DNA from: Abelmoschus esculentus
Taxonomy: Eukaryota > Streptophyta > Magnoliopsida > Malvales > Malvaceae
Length of the DNA stretch: 64,000 nt
NCBI GenBank assembly: GCA_035048815.1
Contig: JAUCBN010000043.1
Location: forward strand, 6,637,001-6,701,000
Reading direction: 5' to 3'
The first letter of the stretch is position 1. Each line of letters starts with the position of its first letter. Below, in pieces: positions 23,583 through 37,800 of this stretch. The notes beneath the pieces are model-generated. The model did not search any database, was not told the DNA's origin, and saw only the letters and a list, made by a program, of their open reading frames with translations. A program made the position numbers and the translations under genes.

Positions 23583-23833
23583 TACAACGAGCGTGGAACA
23601 ATGGTGAACACTATTAATATTGAATATTATTGAACATCATTAAATTAATTAATAAAAATTTAAAATCTCAAAGACCCAATATGTAATTAATAAAAGTGTG
23701 ATAAACTCAACATATAATTAATAATTGTATGATTAGTCCTTTAGATTTTTATTCTTTATAAATTAATTTAATAATATTCAATAGTGTTCAACATTAACGA
23801 TGTTTAATGGTGTTCGACGTGACGCCCGTTGTA
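23583..23833. mobile_element. Foldback MITE, short member
   Basis: About 250 bp with inverted ends: left TTACAACGAGCGTGGAACA, right (inward, minus) CTACAACGGGCGTCACGTCG. Further inward both arms carry GAACACTATT and ATTAAATTAATT words. No ORF. The inner arm (GTTGAACACT.TTGAA) is shared with the larger element at 26268-27048. The target duplication is not clear. Confidence 0.6.
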
Positions 23834-26267
23834 GACTCATCCTATCATATATTATTATAGATTTGATTTTTATATAAGTATGTGTTATATTTGATATAAA
23901 AAAATATTAAAAAATCTTTAAGATCTAAATTTCTAAACTTAAAACCCTAAAATCTAAACTTCAAATCTTAAACCCTAAATCATAAATTTTAAATCTTATC
24001 TTATAAATTCTTAAACCTTAAATTATAATCTAACATCTTAAACTCTAAATTTAATAAGTTTTATAAACTAAAATTTATACGATTAACATTTTTTTTTCTT
24101 AAATATATAGTAAAGTAGACTCTTGAAGCAAGTATGACGACAATTTTTAGTATACATTCTAGAATTTAACAAGTGGCATAGATGACACATGAGGATTCAT
24201 AATAAAATAATTCATTTACTAATTAAATTGGTGATGGTTACAAATAAAGAAAGGAAATTACATTTGTGTATATAAAGAAATAACATATCTTAAATTGATA
24301 ATTATGCATTATAATTTAATTAATCAAAAATATTAATACTAAGTTTCAAGTGTAAAAATATAAGAGCAGGAAATACAAAATATCAGTATATTAAAAGATT
24401 TAAATATAATAAAAATTAAATTTATATTAATGTTAAGAAATATATTTTTGTATTAATTTATAACGTTAATAAATATAAATTATGATTAATTACGGAAAAT
24501 ATGAACATTATCTTCTTAGGTTAATAATAATTTTAGCAAGAAATTTATTAAAAGGATAAGTGATCAAACTACTTAAGTTATCTCATATTGTATATATTTT
24601 TTTCAAATAATAACTTTTAAATTTTATTAAAAAATATAAAAAAATATTATAAATACAATGTATCAAAAAGAGAGAGAAAAGAATTAATCTATTAAAAATT
24701 TATACAAAGTTGTAAAGTACATTTTTCTATGAAAATTAACATATCATCACTATTCAAAAACTGTCACAATTCTTCTTTTCTCTAGTTAAATAAAATATTT
24801 TACGAAATAAAAAAAGTAATAAATGAATTAAATTATCAGACAGATTATTTTTATATAGTTTTGATTACTCTTCTATAATTATTGTTGGAATTATTATTTT
24901 TTGCGTGGGTAAAATATTTTTTTTCATAAACAAACTTTTAAAGTTTCGATATTAAGATATATGGTTAAGATTTTAACGTTTGTGGTTAAATATTAAAATT
25001 TAAATATAGATTTTATGATTAAAAATTTAAAGTTTAAAAGTTAAAATTTAAAATTTAAATATCAAAAGTTTAAAACCCCGAAAATAAATACATAACAACA
25101 TTTTAAAATATACTTATAAAAATATTTTATTGACAGTTTATTAAATAATTACACTTAAAATTAATAGAAATGGCAAAGCTTGCGAATTTAGCCGCATGAA
25201 AAGGCCACCAACTTGCATCTACTTAAGCAAGTGGTAAAGAAGTGGTTGACAAATCTAAAGGAATGGTAGTTTTTATTCTAATCCTAAAACCACACTTAGC
25301 GCCTAATTTCCCATACTTTGCTTCTCCTTTCCTCAACAAAATTTTAACTACAAGATGAATCATTGATTTAATATATAAATTGTATAAAATAAATTTTATA
25401 TGATCATTTTTATTAAATTATATAGTATAAATCTTAAACACTAAATTTTAAAAATAATTTTAAATTTTTTAACCTAAACTCTTAAATTTTACGGTCTATA
25501 AATTAAAATATTTTTCGATAAGAGTTAGTTAAAATGGAATATTAAGTCTTGTTTACACATTTGTTGCTCAACCATAGTTGTTCATAGCTAATTAAAGGAA
25601 TTTATTTAAAGATTATTGTCAAAGGTAAGTATTCTTCTGATATATCAATTTCCTCCACAAGCACAAGCAAATACGAGTATTGATATGAACAAGGACCGAC
25701 CTAGGGAGATATTGGCTGCCGCACTTTTTAAAAATTTCAAACTTTCTATATTATATATATATATATATTTCTATTGGTAATCTAATTTTATATCTCTTAA
25801 ACTCCTGTAATTTTAGACCGTATATATTTTTAATATAACTTTTTGATAGTTTATATCTTTTACGTGAAATTCTGAATCCGTCCTTGTATATGACTTAGTG
25901 GCCAAATTAATGGGCACGACAACATCCGATTAGAGTTTAATCTCTTTGGTGAGAACTGAGATCTTCCCAAATAAGCATAGATGGAAACTTTTAACACAAT
26001 TTATTAATAGAGGATGATTAGTAGGAGATTGAAATCCTGCATCCTTGAGCATCACTTCAAGAGTTAAAAGTAAATCATCTTTATTAAGGTTTAGTGGGAG
26101 CCGTGGCCAGTGTAAATGATTTTTCTATGCTCCATTTGCTTTTATTTGGTGGATTTCAGATCAACTTTCCCTAGAACAAAAATGTGAAAGGTAGTTAGGA
26201 TTGGATTGAACAAATTATTCGGATTCAAATTAAATGTTAGATATAAGAATGAGTTTATTTTGTGTAC
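23834..26267. other. AT-rich spacer with degenerate telomere-like words
   Basis: 23930-24070 and about 25430-25500 contain degenerate CCTAAA/CTTAAAC words. 25180-25330 is of ordinary composition without an ORF. No gene recognised. Confidence 0.5.
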
Positions 26268-27048
26268 TGAATATCGTTGAACACTAAATACTATTGAACA
26301 CTATTTAATTTAATAATAAAAATTAAAAATTTTAAAGATTCAACATATAATTATAAATTATTTAAAATAAAATTTATATTAAATTATATATATATTTTAT
26401 TTTATTTTTTCAAATAATTAAATAAAATATTAATATTAATTAATTAAAAAATAAAAAATTATAAATCCTAAACTCTAAACCCTAAAACCAAAACCCAAAA
26501 CCTAAAATAATAAACATTAAACTCCAAACCCTAAAATATAAAATCTTAATCCCTAAACCCAAACCCTAAAACCAAAAATCCTAAACCATAAATACTAAAT
26601 CAAAAACTTAAAATCTTAAACCCTAAAACAACTAAGATCCTTAAATTCTAAACTTAAAACTCTATAATCATAAATTTTAAACTAGTTTAGGGTTTAGGCA
26701 TTTAGAGTTTCAAATTGTGTTTTAGGTTAAGGGTTTAGGTTATGATTTTAGATTATAGAGTATTTGGTTTTATTGTTTTGGCTTTCAAGATTTATGATTT
26801 AGTGTTTTAAGTCGTAGTGTTTAAGGTTTAGTATTATAGGCCTTTGAGTTTTGGGTTTTAGGTTTTGGATTTAAGATTTAAATTTTTTAATTAAAAAATA
26901 ATTTAAATAGTTTATTTCAAAAGATTAAAATATATAATGTATATAAAACATAATTTATTCTAAATAATTTATAATTATATATTAAGTCTTTGAGATTTAT
27001 AATCTTTGTTAATTATTTTAATAACGTTCAGCAGTGTTCAACGTTAGT
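26268..27048. mobile_element. Foldback element with head-to-head telomere-like arms
   Basis: The outer inverted arms (CGTTGAACACTAAATACTAT on the left; CACTAACGTTGAACACTGCT inward on the minus strand from the right) are of the same family as 23583-23833 and extend through ATATAATTATAAATTATTT on both sides. Inside, 26458-26690 is a degenerate array of AAACCCTAAA on the plus strand and 26690-26885 is the reverse-orientation array (TTTAGGGTTTAGG). The whole would fold into one long hairpin. TTTAGGG is the plant telomere unit. No coding capacity. The target duplication is not resolved. Confidence 0.6.
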
Positions 27049-27055
27049 GATTTTC

Positions 27056-30000
27056 TATAATACCCAGAATCTAGGCCTAGTTACTTGACAAAAGTAATTA
27101 GAATTAATTGTTCGAAACAATTTCGAATTAAATTAAATTGATTAAAATTAGTGATTAAATTAAATAGATTGAAGGAACTTAGGATAAAATTTGAAACTAT
27201 GGAGAACTAATTAGTTAATTGGAGGACCAAATTGACTTAAATAATATAAAAAGTAACTTGCATGTAACAAAAAAAAATATAAATTGTCATTTTAAGTAAT
27301 TTCACCCAAAATTTTAACATGCGGCCAACCAAGGGATAGTAGCCATGGGTGAGTCATAATCCACTCTCCATATCCATACTTGTTAACCAACCATGAATAA
27401 AAACAAAAGAAAGGAGGATATTCATGGAGCTTTGAAGATTTTGATGCCATTTTCTTGCAAATTAGAAGAGAAATTGATCATTTTAACTTAGGAATTCAAG
27501 TAACTCTTTCATTTCTTCTTAATATTAGTGTTAACATGAATTTTTGAAGCACGTTAGGCTAATGGAAATTACATAGCTGCTGAAAAAGTTAGATAACATG
27601 AATGTATGCATAAATTCATGAACTTTATGTTAGAATTCACATAATAATGTTTTGATATTAAGTTGATAGTGATGTATGTTAAAGATTCTTGAATATAAGA
27701 TGTTATGTTGCTGGAAAAGTGAAATAATATTACTAGAAATTTAAGCATTAAGATAGAATGAACTCATGATAGCTAATTACTTAAGGTGACCATGCTAAAT
27801 AGGGCACAATGGGCTAGTTGATAAAATTGGTGAAATTGAAAGCATTATAAATAAAATAGGAGATATTATTGTAGGATAAAGTTCCTAGAAATTTGATTTT
27901 ATAGTTAATTGTAACCTTGATCAAATAAAAATAATTTTAAAATTCGTATAATTGACCTTAGGAGTAAAATTAGTGTAATCCACCCATAATATACTATTTT
28001 GGGCAGTAAATTTAAAATTTACCATAAATTGTGTGTTTGGAATTTAAGTCTGAAAATTTGGTGTATTATATATTTTTGTTTATTTTCATTAGGAGAAAAC
28101 GACATGTCATTTAGAATTGTGAGCAAAAATCTGTAAATGAAAATGTTTAGGGAGTGCAAACTATCCTGAAATGTAGGTGTCCTGAAATTAAGCTAAAAAC
28201 TATATTAATTGGTAAAAGAATAAATTGTAAGGACTTCATTTTATGAAAGAAAATTTTATTAGCTTTCCAGGCATATAAAATATGTAAATTTTCAATGAGT
28301 AAACTAAGAGATATGATCAAATTAGTGAGCATATAGAAACTACTTACCAAGTCAGTTTTGGCATGTGCATATTGTGCATGTAGAATCATGAATTGTTTTG
28401 TTAGAATGAATTCTAACACAATTTGTATGCTTGTATGGCTTGATTGAGGATCAAGGAGTAAAAATTCTTGGAGAAGAAGAAATATAAATCAAGCAAGGAA
28501 GAAGGGACACAAGAGTAGTCTTCCAAGACTTGTAAGCTTGGAGTATTGTGAGTGTGGCTATCCTTAGGTTTAGGACCTAGGTTCTAACCAACTTGTTATT
28601 TGATAAATTGTCATGTAACTTGACTAATAAATATTTGATAATAATTAAGGGAAGAAGGACTAATTATTTGATAACTTGTTTGCCTTGTCATGTGATAATT
28701 GAGTTTTTAATCTCGTAATGAATTAAGTGGTATGTCTTGTTGTTGCATTTTTTTGATTGAATGCTCATTGTAGCATTGCATGGACTGTCAAGGTAAGAAA
28801 TATCATGTTTCTTGCTTGGATGCAAGGTACGTATTGCATCCATGGTGTATGTGCTTGTAATTGTACATAAATGTTGCTCGGTTTCTTAGAGAAATTTGAG
28901 AATAACTATATAATTTGCTTAATTGCTCAATAAATTGAAATGGAATATTGGATCTCTTTTTGAAAATGATCATATAATGCATTGTTAGAATATTTGTTAC
29001 TTGATGTTCTATGAGGTATATATATCCTTGATGTTTAGACTTAATTATTTCTTGAGATTATGATAAAGCTAGTACATAAACTTGATACTTGAAACTTGAA
29101 ATTGGAAGGATGATATATGGACTCTTTACTTACATTTGAAGCATAAAAATATGAGATTTAAAACTTGAACTTGTAATCTTAATTGTTGAAGGCTAGAAAC
29201 TTGACATAAAAACTTGTACTTGATAAACTAAACTTAAAACTTGAGACTTAAATTCGATAGATTATATGCTTGAACTCGATAATTTGAACCTACAAGATTG
29301 AGACTTGATAAAAAAACTTGAACTTAATATGTATAAAGGAAGCTTTATATTTGAACTTGTAGCCTTAGGTTGACAACTTGTGAACTTGAAAAATTAGTTG
29401 TTTGAACTTGAAGTTTTATAACTTAAGCTTGTGAGCAATACATGAACTTCAACACTTGATCTTAACATCTTGGATACTTGAATACTTGGAAGCTTGAATG
29501 CTTCATACTTTAAAGCTTTATTGCTTGATCATAGTAATTGAACACTTAATAATACTTCACAAATAAGATATATAAGCCTTAGTTCTTAGTTGGTCATAGG
29601 TAGAAGGGCATGCCTTAAAGTCTGAGTTCTCTTGTTAGATACTCTTTGTGTACCATCTTATTTGGTATTTAGTGCACCTTCTTGTTAAATACCTTGGGTA
29701 TCATCTTTATAATATTTTGTGTACTCTTGTGGTGTCTTGGGCACCTTATTGTTGAATACTTTATGTATCATCTTGTAAGTACTTTGTGTACCATCTTGTT
29801 GACTTGATCACCTATCCCAAACTATGTTTCAAGGCATAAAGTAATAGTAAAAACAAGAGCAACTTGTATAATTGAAATTATATGCTTAACTTGATGTGAG
29901 AAACTTGAATTATATGCTTTCAATAATTAGAACTTGGTTCCTCATTTGATATTACAATTGGATAATATGATATGCTTGACTTAAAAAGAGCCTTGACCAT

Positions 30001-31445
30001 GATCACTCTTACTACTTGAATTACATGCTTAATATGACATGTTTGTTTGGTTGTTATGCCATTACTTGGATCATGATACTTGAATGCCCTTGCTTACTTG
30101 ATAACCATGTTTACTTAAAAATGAATTTCACTTGAATTATAAGTTCACCTGATGCCTTGCATATTTGGATCTTATGCGGCTTGCATGATAAGTTATAAGT
30201 TATGTCTAGATTTAATTGAACCCTTGGTCACAATGAATAATTCACTGCTTGATTTATAAGTTACATGTACATTGAACCGGATTACCATGAATTGTTAAGA
30301 CACATGTTTGTTTGTTACTTGATCTAATTTGCAAAGCAATGTATTGTTTAACACTTGATAATTGGCATAAATATGATCTTCGATAATGAACCAATCTAGT
30401 TAAGTGAATACACATGCTTGATATCTAAATGTTGAATTGCTTCAATTGATTACTATGGTTTGTTGGAAGTCTTACATGTTTAAAATGTGTTTACTTGAGA
30501 CTTCTTTCCATTAACTAGTAACACTTATGTAGTTGGCTTAAAAAAAGGTTGAAATGGTAATGTACATAATTACACTTGTTGGTTGAAACTACATATTTTA
30601 AAATGATGAACTTTATTGTTTGACATGCTTGTGGTGCTATTATAAGCCTTAGTTGATATGTTTCTTACATGAATATTTATTTAATCGTTTAATAAATCAT
30701 AACCTGGTTGGAAGTCATGAATTGATGATAATGTACCTTGTAAATGACAAACTTAAAAAAATACAATCACTTAAAAAATGAGTCTAAAATCTTGATCTTA
30801 ATAGTGATCACACTTGTTACATGGAACTATATGTTTAATATGATAATCTTGCTTGCTCGAATGCTTGTTGCTTGATTTGTAAACTCTACTTGATATGCGA
30901 CTATATGTAGTAAATGATAATTGCTTTATAAATTACATGCATATATAAATAAGTTAACTTGAATTGAGACACTTGAGATCCTATGAAACTTGTATAGTCA
31001 TGCTTATTTGAATTTCAAATTATATTCCTTACTTGGCATTATGTTCGAATGAAATGTTACACTTAGCTTGATGTCATTTTTATTTAGTAAATCAACTTGA
31101 ATTGATAAATGATATTCCTTGCTTAGTATATCAGCCCAATAACATGACATAAAATTGAGTGAGATTGAAATATGTATTACACAAAAATTAATCTCAAAAT
31201 TGATAGAAAAAAATAGACTAATACTAGTTTAAATGTACTTAATTGATTGTTATGCTCTTACTTGTGGTATAGGCAACATAACTTGATAAAATTGTTAGTT
31301 ATAGGTGCTGCCTCACTAAGTACATTATATACATACCATTCTTGCTTTCCTTCTTTTCAACCCACAGGTCCCAATTGATTGATAGCAACGTTTATTGAAC
31401 TAAAAGCTAGACACAAGCAAGACTAAAGCATGTTCGGGTAACTCT
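27056..31445 (+). mobile_element. Non-coding retroelement-derived block, origin uncertain
   Basis: It begins with an LTR-like stretch (TAATACCCAGAATCTAGG, then GGAGGACCAAATTGAC words common in plant gypsy LTRs) and continues without any long ORF. 29040-31200 is a long degenerate array of ACTTGA-type words, and 29630-29810 is a short array of roughly 25-30-bp units built on GTACCATCTTGTT. No gag or pol motif is visible on either strand. It could be the interior of a non-autonomous LTR element whose right LTR is the one at 31446, but no matching left LTR was found. Confidence 0.35.
29630..29810 (+). repeat. Degenerate short tandem array (TACCATCTTGTT units)
   Basis: Six to seven units of roughly 20-32 bp with cores TACCATCTT, GCACCTTCTT, TATCATCTTT, GCACCTTATT, TATCATCTTG and TACCATCTTG, each preceded by a TTTGTG- or TTGGG-type half. 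Confidence 0.6.
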
Positions 31446-32145
31446 TGTAATACTCCTAGATTGTGGCACTTAGATCATGCATTTGATTTGGTCTGTATAT
31501 AAATTTATTTTAAAGCCCTTGGTCTGTAATATTAAAGGTTATATACTTGTTTTGGTTTCTATGAGTGATCGTAGATGATGATTGGTGCCTGAATGGTTTG
31601 AATTTTACGCTTGTCTTGATCATATGCTAGTGTATCTAGTTTTGTCTTGTTGATTGATTGAAATTAACCATGACTATCTTGCTCTTGTTATGCTTGATTA
31701 AATTAAGCATATGCTTGGTATGCCTTTACCTGTAGTTTCTTGATCTTGCCTAAATGTTTATGTTCTTGTTAGATTCGAATGGAGAAATATGAGTAATGTA
31801 CCATAACACTAATTTACCCAATGAACATGCTTAATCTAGTTTATTGGAAATAAACATGGAATTAGCTTATTATATACAAAGATGTATATAATATTGAATT
31901 GAAAACGTGTGATATAGGTCATTAAAAGTTTTTGTCCAGATAGATGTCTCCCAAGATTCTAATAGTAACTTGGTTTATAAGAAATTATTTCATGGAGCTT
32001 TAAGTAAGATCTAAATGGTCATTTGTTATAAATCTAAACTAGATAACAAGTTCACATAGATGACTAATATAGTTTCATATACACTTGAATGGTTTGTAAG
32101 CAAATGTAGCAAGAAGATATTAGGAAGTTAAACTTCATACATTTT

Positions 32146-33537
32146 TGATTAGTGCTTAAATTATACATTATTTTATTAATAATTACTCCTTGATTAATTG
32201 TTATAAGTTGCTAATTTGAATCTTTTCGTTCATTTTTGATGCAGGACAATAAGATCAAGAAATGTTCTAAAACTGATGAAATTATGCAACTTTTATATTT
32301 TTGGAATCATGGCTGAAGGCACGGGCACGATCCGCGGCACGATAGTATCCAATATGACAGATTATACAACTCAGCTAGCTGCAGCTTCTAGAAGATAATC
32401 CAATCAGCAAAAACGTTTGGAAAACAATTATTAAGGGATTTGGATTAGGATTGACTTTTGAATATTTGGAAATTATCTTTTTATTTGGATATTATCTTTC
32501 TAGTTTTTAAGCTTTTATTTTTCCTTAGGATTATTTTTTAGGATTTTTAATTTATTTTGTTTCTTTATCTTTAGATTTTCTTAAGCTATAAATACCCCAT
32601 AGGTAGAGCTTGAGAAATCACTTTTGAATTTTATCTTTTACCTTTACTTTACCTTTGTAGTTGTTCTAAACTTTTAATAAAATTCTCTTCTTTTTGTTCT
32701 TTAGTTTTTGTTTTAAAATGCTAAGCATGATTTTTACCATAATCATGCTTAGCTAAGTTTTTCTAAGCCAAAGGCTAAAGCTATTATTCAATTCCTTTCG
32801 TCAGAATTAAAAAGCACTTCATACCCTTTAGGGTTACATTTTCAGTTTTCGAAAATCAAGGATAGGTAATCAACCATCCTTTTACAATCAAAACGATTTA
32901 ATTTCAAAAAGTGCACATTGGAATTGAATTTCAGTTTTGATTAATAGTTGGGAGGAAGGATCGTCTTGTGGCATATTCGACTTCCTGTGAACAACTTAGC
33001 GATGGTCTGCTAAGCGAAATTGAAATTGGATTAGATTCTCAATTGAGATAGTACAATCCGAGTCAGGGTTTTCCAGATTTTAAAAGGTGTTGAATTAAAT
33101 AAGCGATTGTCGAGATTAATTCACAAAATGCTTGAGATCTAAAAATTGATTTTAGATTCTCGACTCATTTGAGAGAAAAACAAGTTATAGGGGTTGGGCC
33201 CTATAGACTGTAACCGGTGTGATTCCAAAGGTAAAATCCTATTCAAGGATCGATTTGAATTTAAGTAAAAGTTTTAGCCCAAGGCTGATTTTATCAATTA
33301 AATTCTCATCTCAAATTACTCTTTATTTTCTTTGAATTATATTTCATTTCAATCTAAACACCAAAACCCCCTTTTTACTTTTCTCTACAAGTAACGCGGG
33401 ATCAAGATCAAGAATAAGAAACTCGTCAACATCCTAGTCCCTGTGGATCGACCCTTACTCTCACTTTTCTACTTTACTTTATTCCTTTTATTAAGATTAA
33501 GGCTTATTTTATTTGACATCACGAACGATGCGTATCA
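32146..33537 (+). repeat. Left LTR of the nested element
   Basis: 1392 bp. TATAAATA at 32587-32594 is the likely TATA box; transcripts would start near 32617. In the first ~255 bp it differs from the right LTR at about 14 positions by my count, mostly transitions. Confidence 0.85.
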
Positions 33538-33540
33538 AAC

Positions 33541-33558
33541 TGGCGCCGCTGCCGGGGA
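33541..33558 (+). other. Primer-binding site (tRNA-Asp type)
   Basis: TGGCGCCGCTGCCGGGGA, 3 nt after the LTR end. This is the PBS type known in Athila and related plant gypsy elements. Confidence 0.85.
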
Positions 33559-33598
33559 CTATGGCAAAATACTAATTAAATTTTCTTATTTTTGATTT

Positions 33599-34810
33599 AT
33601 GACCAGGCGAAATCCAGGAACATTAGAAGAATTTGATCCAGAAATAGAAGCGCGAGCAAGACGAATTCATGGGTAAACACTTCGTGAAAAGAGAAAGAAA
33701 CAACAAGAGGAAGCAAATTCCAAAGTTTCTATTGACATAACACACGAAGAGTCAACTTCCACGCCTATAGCCAATCCAACGCACAGAGCACAAGATCTAA
33801 TGGCTTATCAAACGATCAAGGAGTTAACTGCAACACCCGCTGTTCAACAACCCCTTTGCATAGCTTTTCCTCAAGGCGAAACACCATTTCAACTTAAGAC
33901 GGGGCTAATACATCTGGTCTATTCAAGCATGAAACCTTAGGGACTATCCGAAGACCAAATTAAATTAAGAGCATTCCTATTTTCTTTATCTGGAACTGCA
34001 AAAGAATGGTTATTTTATTTGCCTCTTAATTTGATAAATACTTGGGATAAATTAAATCGTATTTTTCTTGACAGATTTTTCCCAGTAGCAAAGGCAAGTG
34101 AACTAAGAAGAAGCATCCTTTGAATTAACCAAAAATACGATGAATCACTTTACGACTATTGGGAGTGTTTCAAGAAGTTATGTGCAAGTTGTCCGCAACA
34201 TGGGGTTATCCGAACAAACACTTCTACATTATTTCTTTGAATGGTTGCTTCCCATGGAAATGAAAATGGTCGATGCTGCAAGCGGAGGAGATCTTGTCAA
34301 TATGACCCCAAACGCAGCAAGGGAATTAATTTCAACGATGGCAACCAACTCTCAACAGTTTGGCACTATGAGTGAACCTAGCCGACGAGTTCACGAGGTA
34401 AGCACCGTTTCACTTGAAAATAAAATTGATAAGTTAACTAACATCGTTAATTCTCTTGTTGCAGGAAAAAGTGAATCAACTAGAGTATGTGGGATATGCA
34501 CCATGCCAAACCACCCAACCGATTGTTGTCCTACACTTCATGAAGACGTAAACGTACAAGTGAATGCAATAGGGAATTTTCCGGGACCTCCCCAAAGACC
34601 CTATAATCCTCATAGCAACACATACAATCCGGGATGGCTAGATCATTCGAATTTTAGCTTTGCACAAAACCAAAGGCTGAGTCAAGCTTATCAACAGAGA
34701 CCACCTCCACCACAACAGTTTCAACCGCAAAGATCTTCACTTAAGTCTATTGTGGAACGATTAGCTCAATCCCAAGAAAAATTCCAGAATCGTACAGAGT
34801 CACACTTGTA
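33599..34810 (+). pseudogene. gag of the nested Athila-type element, broken
   Basis: Starts ATG 33599 (MTRRNPGTLEEFDPE). In-frame stops lie at 33674 (TAA), about 33938 (TAG) and about 34120 (TGA), with a frame change near 34204 that moves into the open frame 34140-34811. Recognisable gag blocks are LSGTAKEWLFYLP, ELISTMATNSQQF and a CCHC-like knuckle CGICTMPNHPTDCCPTL, followed by a Pro/Gln/Asn-rich stretch. The frame stops at TAA 34809-34811, in front of the pol region. Confidence 0.8.
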
Positions 34811-37800
34811 AGAAATAGATAAACAAATTAGTCAACTAGCACAAATCGTGGGGCTCTTAGAATCGCAAGGTAAACTTCCATCTCAAAATGTAACAAACCC
34901 ACGGGAGAATGTAAGCGCCATTACTCTTAGAAGCGGGACAATTGTTGAACAGCCGGTCCGAGAGGAGATTCATGCAAAGTCCTCGAAATATAAAGAAGCA
35001 GTTGAAGACAACTCCCAAGAAAAAAAGGAATATAACACCATGATCCAAAGAAAGGAAAAAAGTTCTGAACAAGCGTCATCTTCATACGAGGTACCACCTC
35101 TTTTCCCCTCAAGATTCATTAAAAAAAGACAAACAAGCCGAGGAGAAAGAGATCCTAGATGTATTCCGGAAAGTCAAGATCAATATTCCACTCATGGAAG
35201 TAATCTGGAAGGTACCAAGGTATGCTCGATTCCTTAAAGAATTATGCACTACAAAAAGAAAGCTTAATGGGCACGAGAAAGTAAATCTTGGCGAGAATGT
35301 TTCTGCCGTTTTTCAACGACGACTTCCACCAAAGTTGAAGGACCAAGGCATGTTTGCTATTCCTTGCAAAATGGGCAAAGTGGGTATAAAGCGAGCAATG
35401 TGTGATTTGGGAGCCTCAATAAACGTGATGCCCTTATCCGTTTATAATACTCTTTCAGCCGAACCCTTGAAGGAAACGAGAGTTACCATTCAATTGGCGG
35501 ATCGTTCAGTTGTCTACCCGGAAGGACTCTTGGAGAATGTCTTGGTAAAGGTAAATGAACTAATCTTTCCGGTCTATTTCTATGTCATTGGCATGGAAAA
35601 CGACCGCTCAAATACTTCATCTAAGATTCTTTTGGGGCGACCTTTCCTTAGTAATGCCAACACAAAAATCGATGTAAGAAGCAACATTCTTACAATAGAA
35701 TTTGATGGTGAGGTCGTTAAATTCAATGTTTATAAAGCGATGCGGTATCCTGATAATGTTCAAAGTATAAATTTTGTTGATATAATTGAACCTGCAGTTG
35801 ATGAATATATTGAAACTAATTTTGTTGATAAATTTTGTAGGGATTTAGACGAAATTGACAAGTAATACAGGGAGATTAAACAAACTTTATTTATTTCAAT
35901 TAATTCTGATAAACTGATTACTCCGTCTAAATCTAAGTTAATACCTTCTATTTTGCAGGCTCCTCAGAATGAATTAAAAGAATTACCGGATCACTTAAAA
36001 TACGCGTTCTTAGGCGATAATGAAACTCTACCGATGATTGTATCAAACAAACTAACCGAGCAAGAGGAGAAGTGCCTTTTGACGGTGTTGCGCACACACA
36101 AAGAAGCCATTGGATGGACTATTGCTGACATTAAGGGATTAAGTCCCTCAACTTGTATGCATAAAATAAAGACTTAAGGAGATAAAACATCACAGGATGG
36201 AAAACGTCGATTAAATCCACCGATGATGGAAGTATTAAAGAAGGAAATTCAAAAGCTTCTTGACGCGGACATTATTTATCCAATCTCGGATAGTAGTTTG
36301 GTAAGTCCGATTCATGTTGTTCCTAAGAAGACTGGTGTTACGGTGATGAAAAACTGAGAAGGTGAGTTAGTTCTAACTAGAGTACAAAATGGGTGACGAG
36401 TCTGCATTGATTACAGGAGGTTGAACTCTTTAACTCGAAAAGATCACTTTCCGTTACCTTTTATAGATCAAATGATAGAAACACTAACCGGTAAAACTCA
36501 TTATTGTTGTCTTGATAGATTTTTAGGTTTCTTCCAAATCCCAGTGGCACCTGAAGATCAAGAAAAGACGACATTTACATGTCCTTTCAGAACATTTGCT
36601 TATAGACGAATGCACCCGCTACATTTCAACGATGTATGCTCAGTATCTTTTCTGATTTCGTCAAGAAAGGAATAGAGGTATTCATGGACGACTTCATGGT
36701 TTACGATAACACATTTGACGAATGCCTTTATAATCTATCTAATGTTTTAAAGCGATGCCTAGATTTCAACCTTGTTTTAAACTATGAAAAATGTCATTTT
36801 ATGGTTGATAAAGGGTTGATCCTAGGACATATTGTTTCTTCTAACGGAATTGCGTTTGATAAAGCCAAGACCGACATTATTCGCTCACTTCCTTACCCTT
36901 TTACGGTAAAGGAAGTACGTTCTTTTCTTGGTCATGTAGGATTTTATCGACGCTTTATCAAGGATTTTTTTGAAGATAACGCAACCATTATGCACTCTTC
37001 TTCAGAAAGATCAAGCTTTTGACTTCAATGTTGAGTGCCAAAAATATTCAACACATTGAAGGAAAAGCTAATCACGACTCCAATTGTCCAACTACGAAAT
37101 TGGGATTATCCATTCGAGTTGATGTGTGATGCTTCTGACACTTGTGTTGGCATAGCCCTCGGACAAAACATAGGAAAAGAGTCACACGTCATAGCTTATG
37201 CATCTCGCACCTTAGACTCAACACAGAGAAATTATTCTACAACCGAAAAAGAACTTCTTGCCATAGTATTTGCTTTAGAAAAATTTCGATCATATTTGCT
37301 TGGTACTAATATTATTGTTTATTCTAATCATGTAGCACTACGATACTTGATGAGAAAAAAAGAAGCAAAGCCGAGACTGATTCGTTGGATTCTACTTCTT
37401 AAAGAATTCAACTTGGAGATTAAAGATAAAAAAGGGCGAGAAAATTTGGTGGCCGATCACTTAAGCCGAATTCCTATCACCTCACATGACCCACCGATTA
37501 AAGATGAATTTCCTGAAGAACACTTGATGATGGTGCAGAAATCAACTTCTCCTTGGTTTGCCGACATGGTAAATTATTTAGCTATAGGTAAGATTCCTAC
37601 ACATTTACCACGATCGACAATTAATCGGATTAAGAAAGAATCTCGTTTCTACATTTGGGATGACCCTTATCTCTGGAAGCATTGCTCCGATCAGGTAATT
37701 CGACGTTATGTCGCTGAAGAAGAGGTAAACTCGATCCTTAATTTTTGTCATTCATATTCATGTGGCGGTCATTTTGGACCAAAGCGAACTGCGCATAAGA

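Noticed and set aside
23930..24070. Possible internal telomere array
   Set aside because: Only a few degenerate CCTAAA words, without the symmetry or density seen at 26458-26885.
34857..35112. Minus ORFs of 61-71 aa in the nested element
   Set aside because: Shadows of the pol frame.
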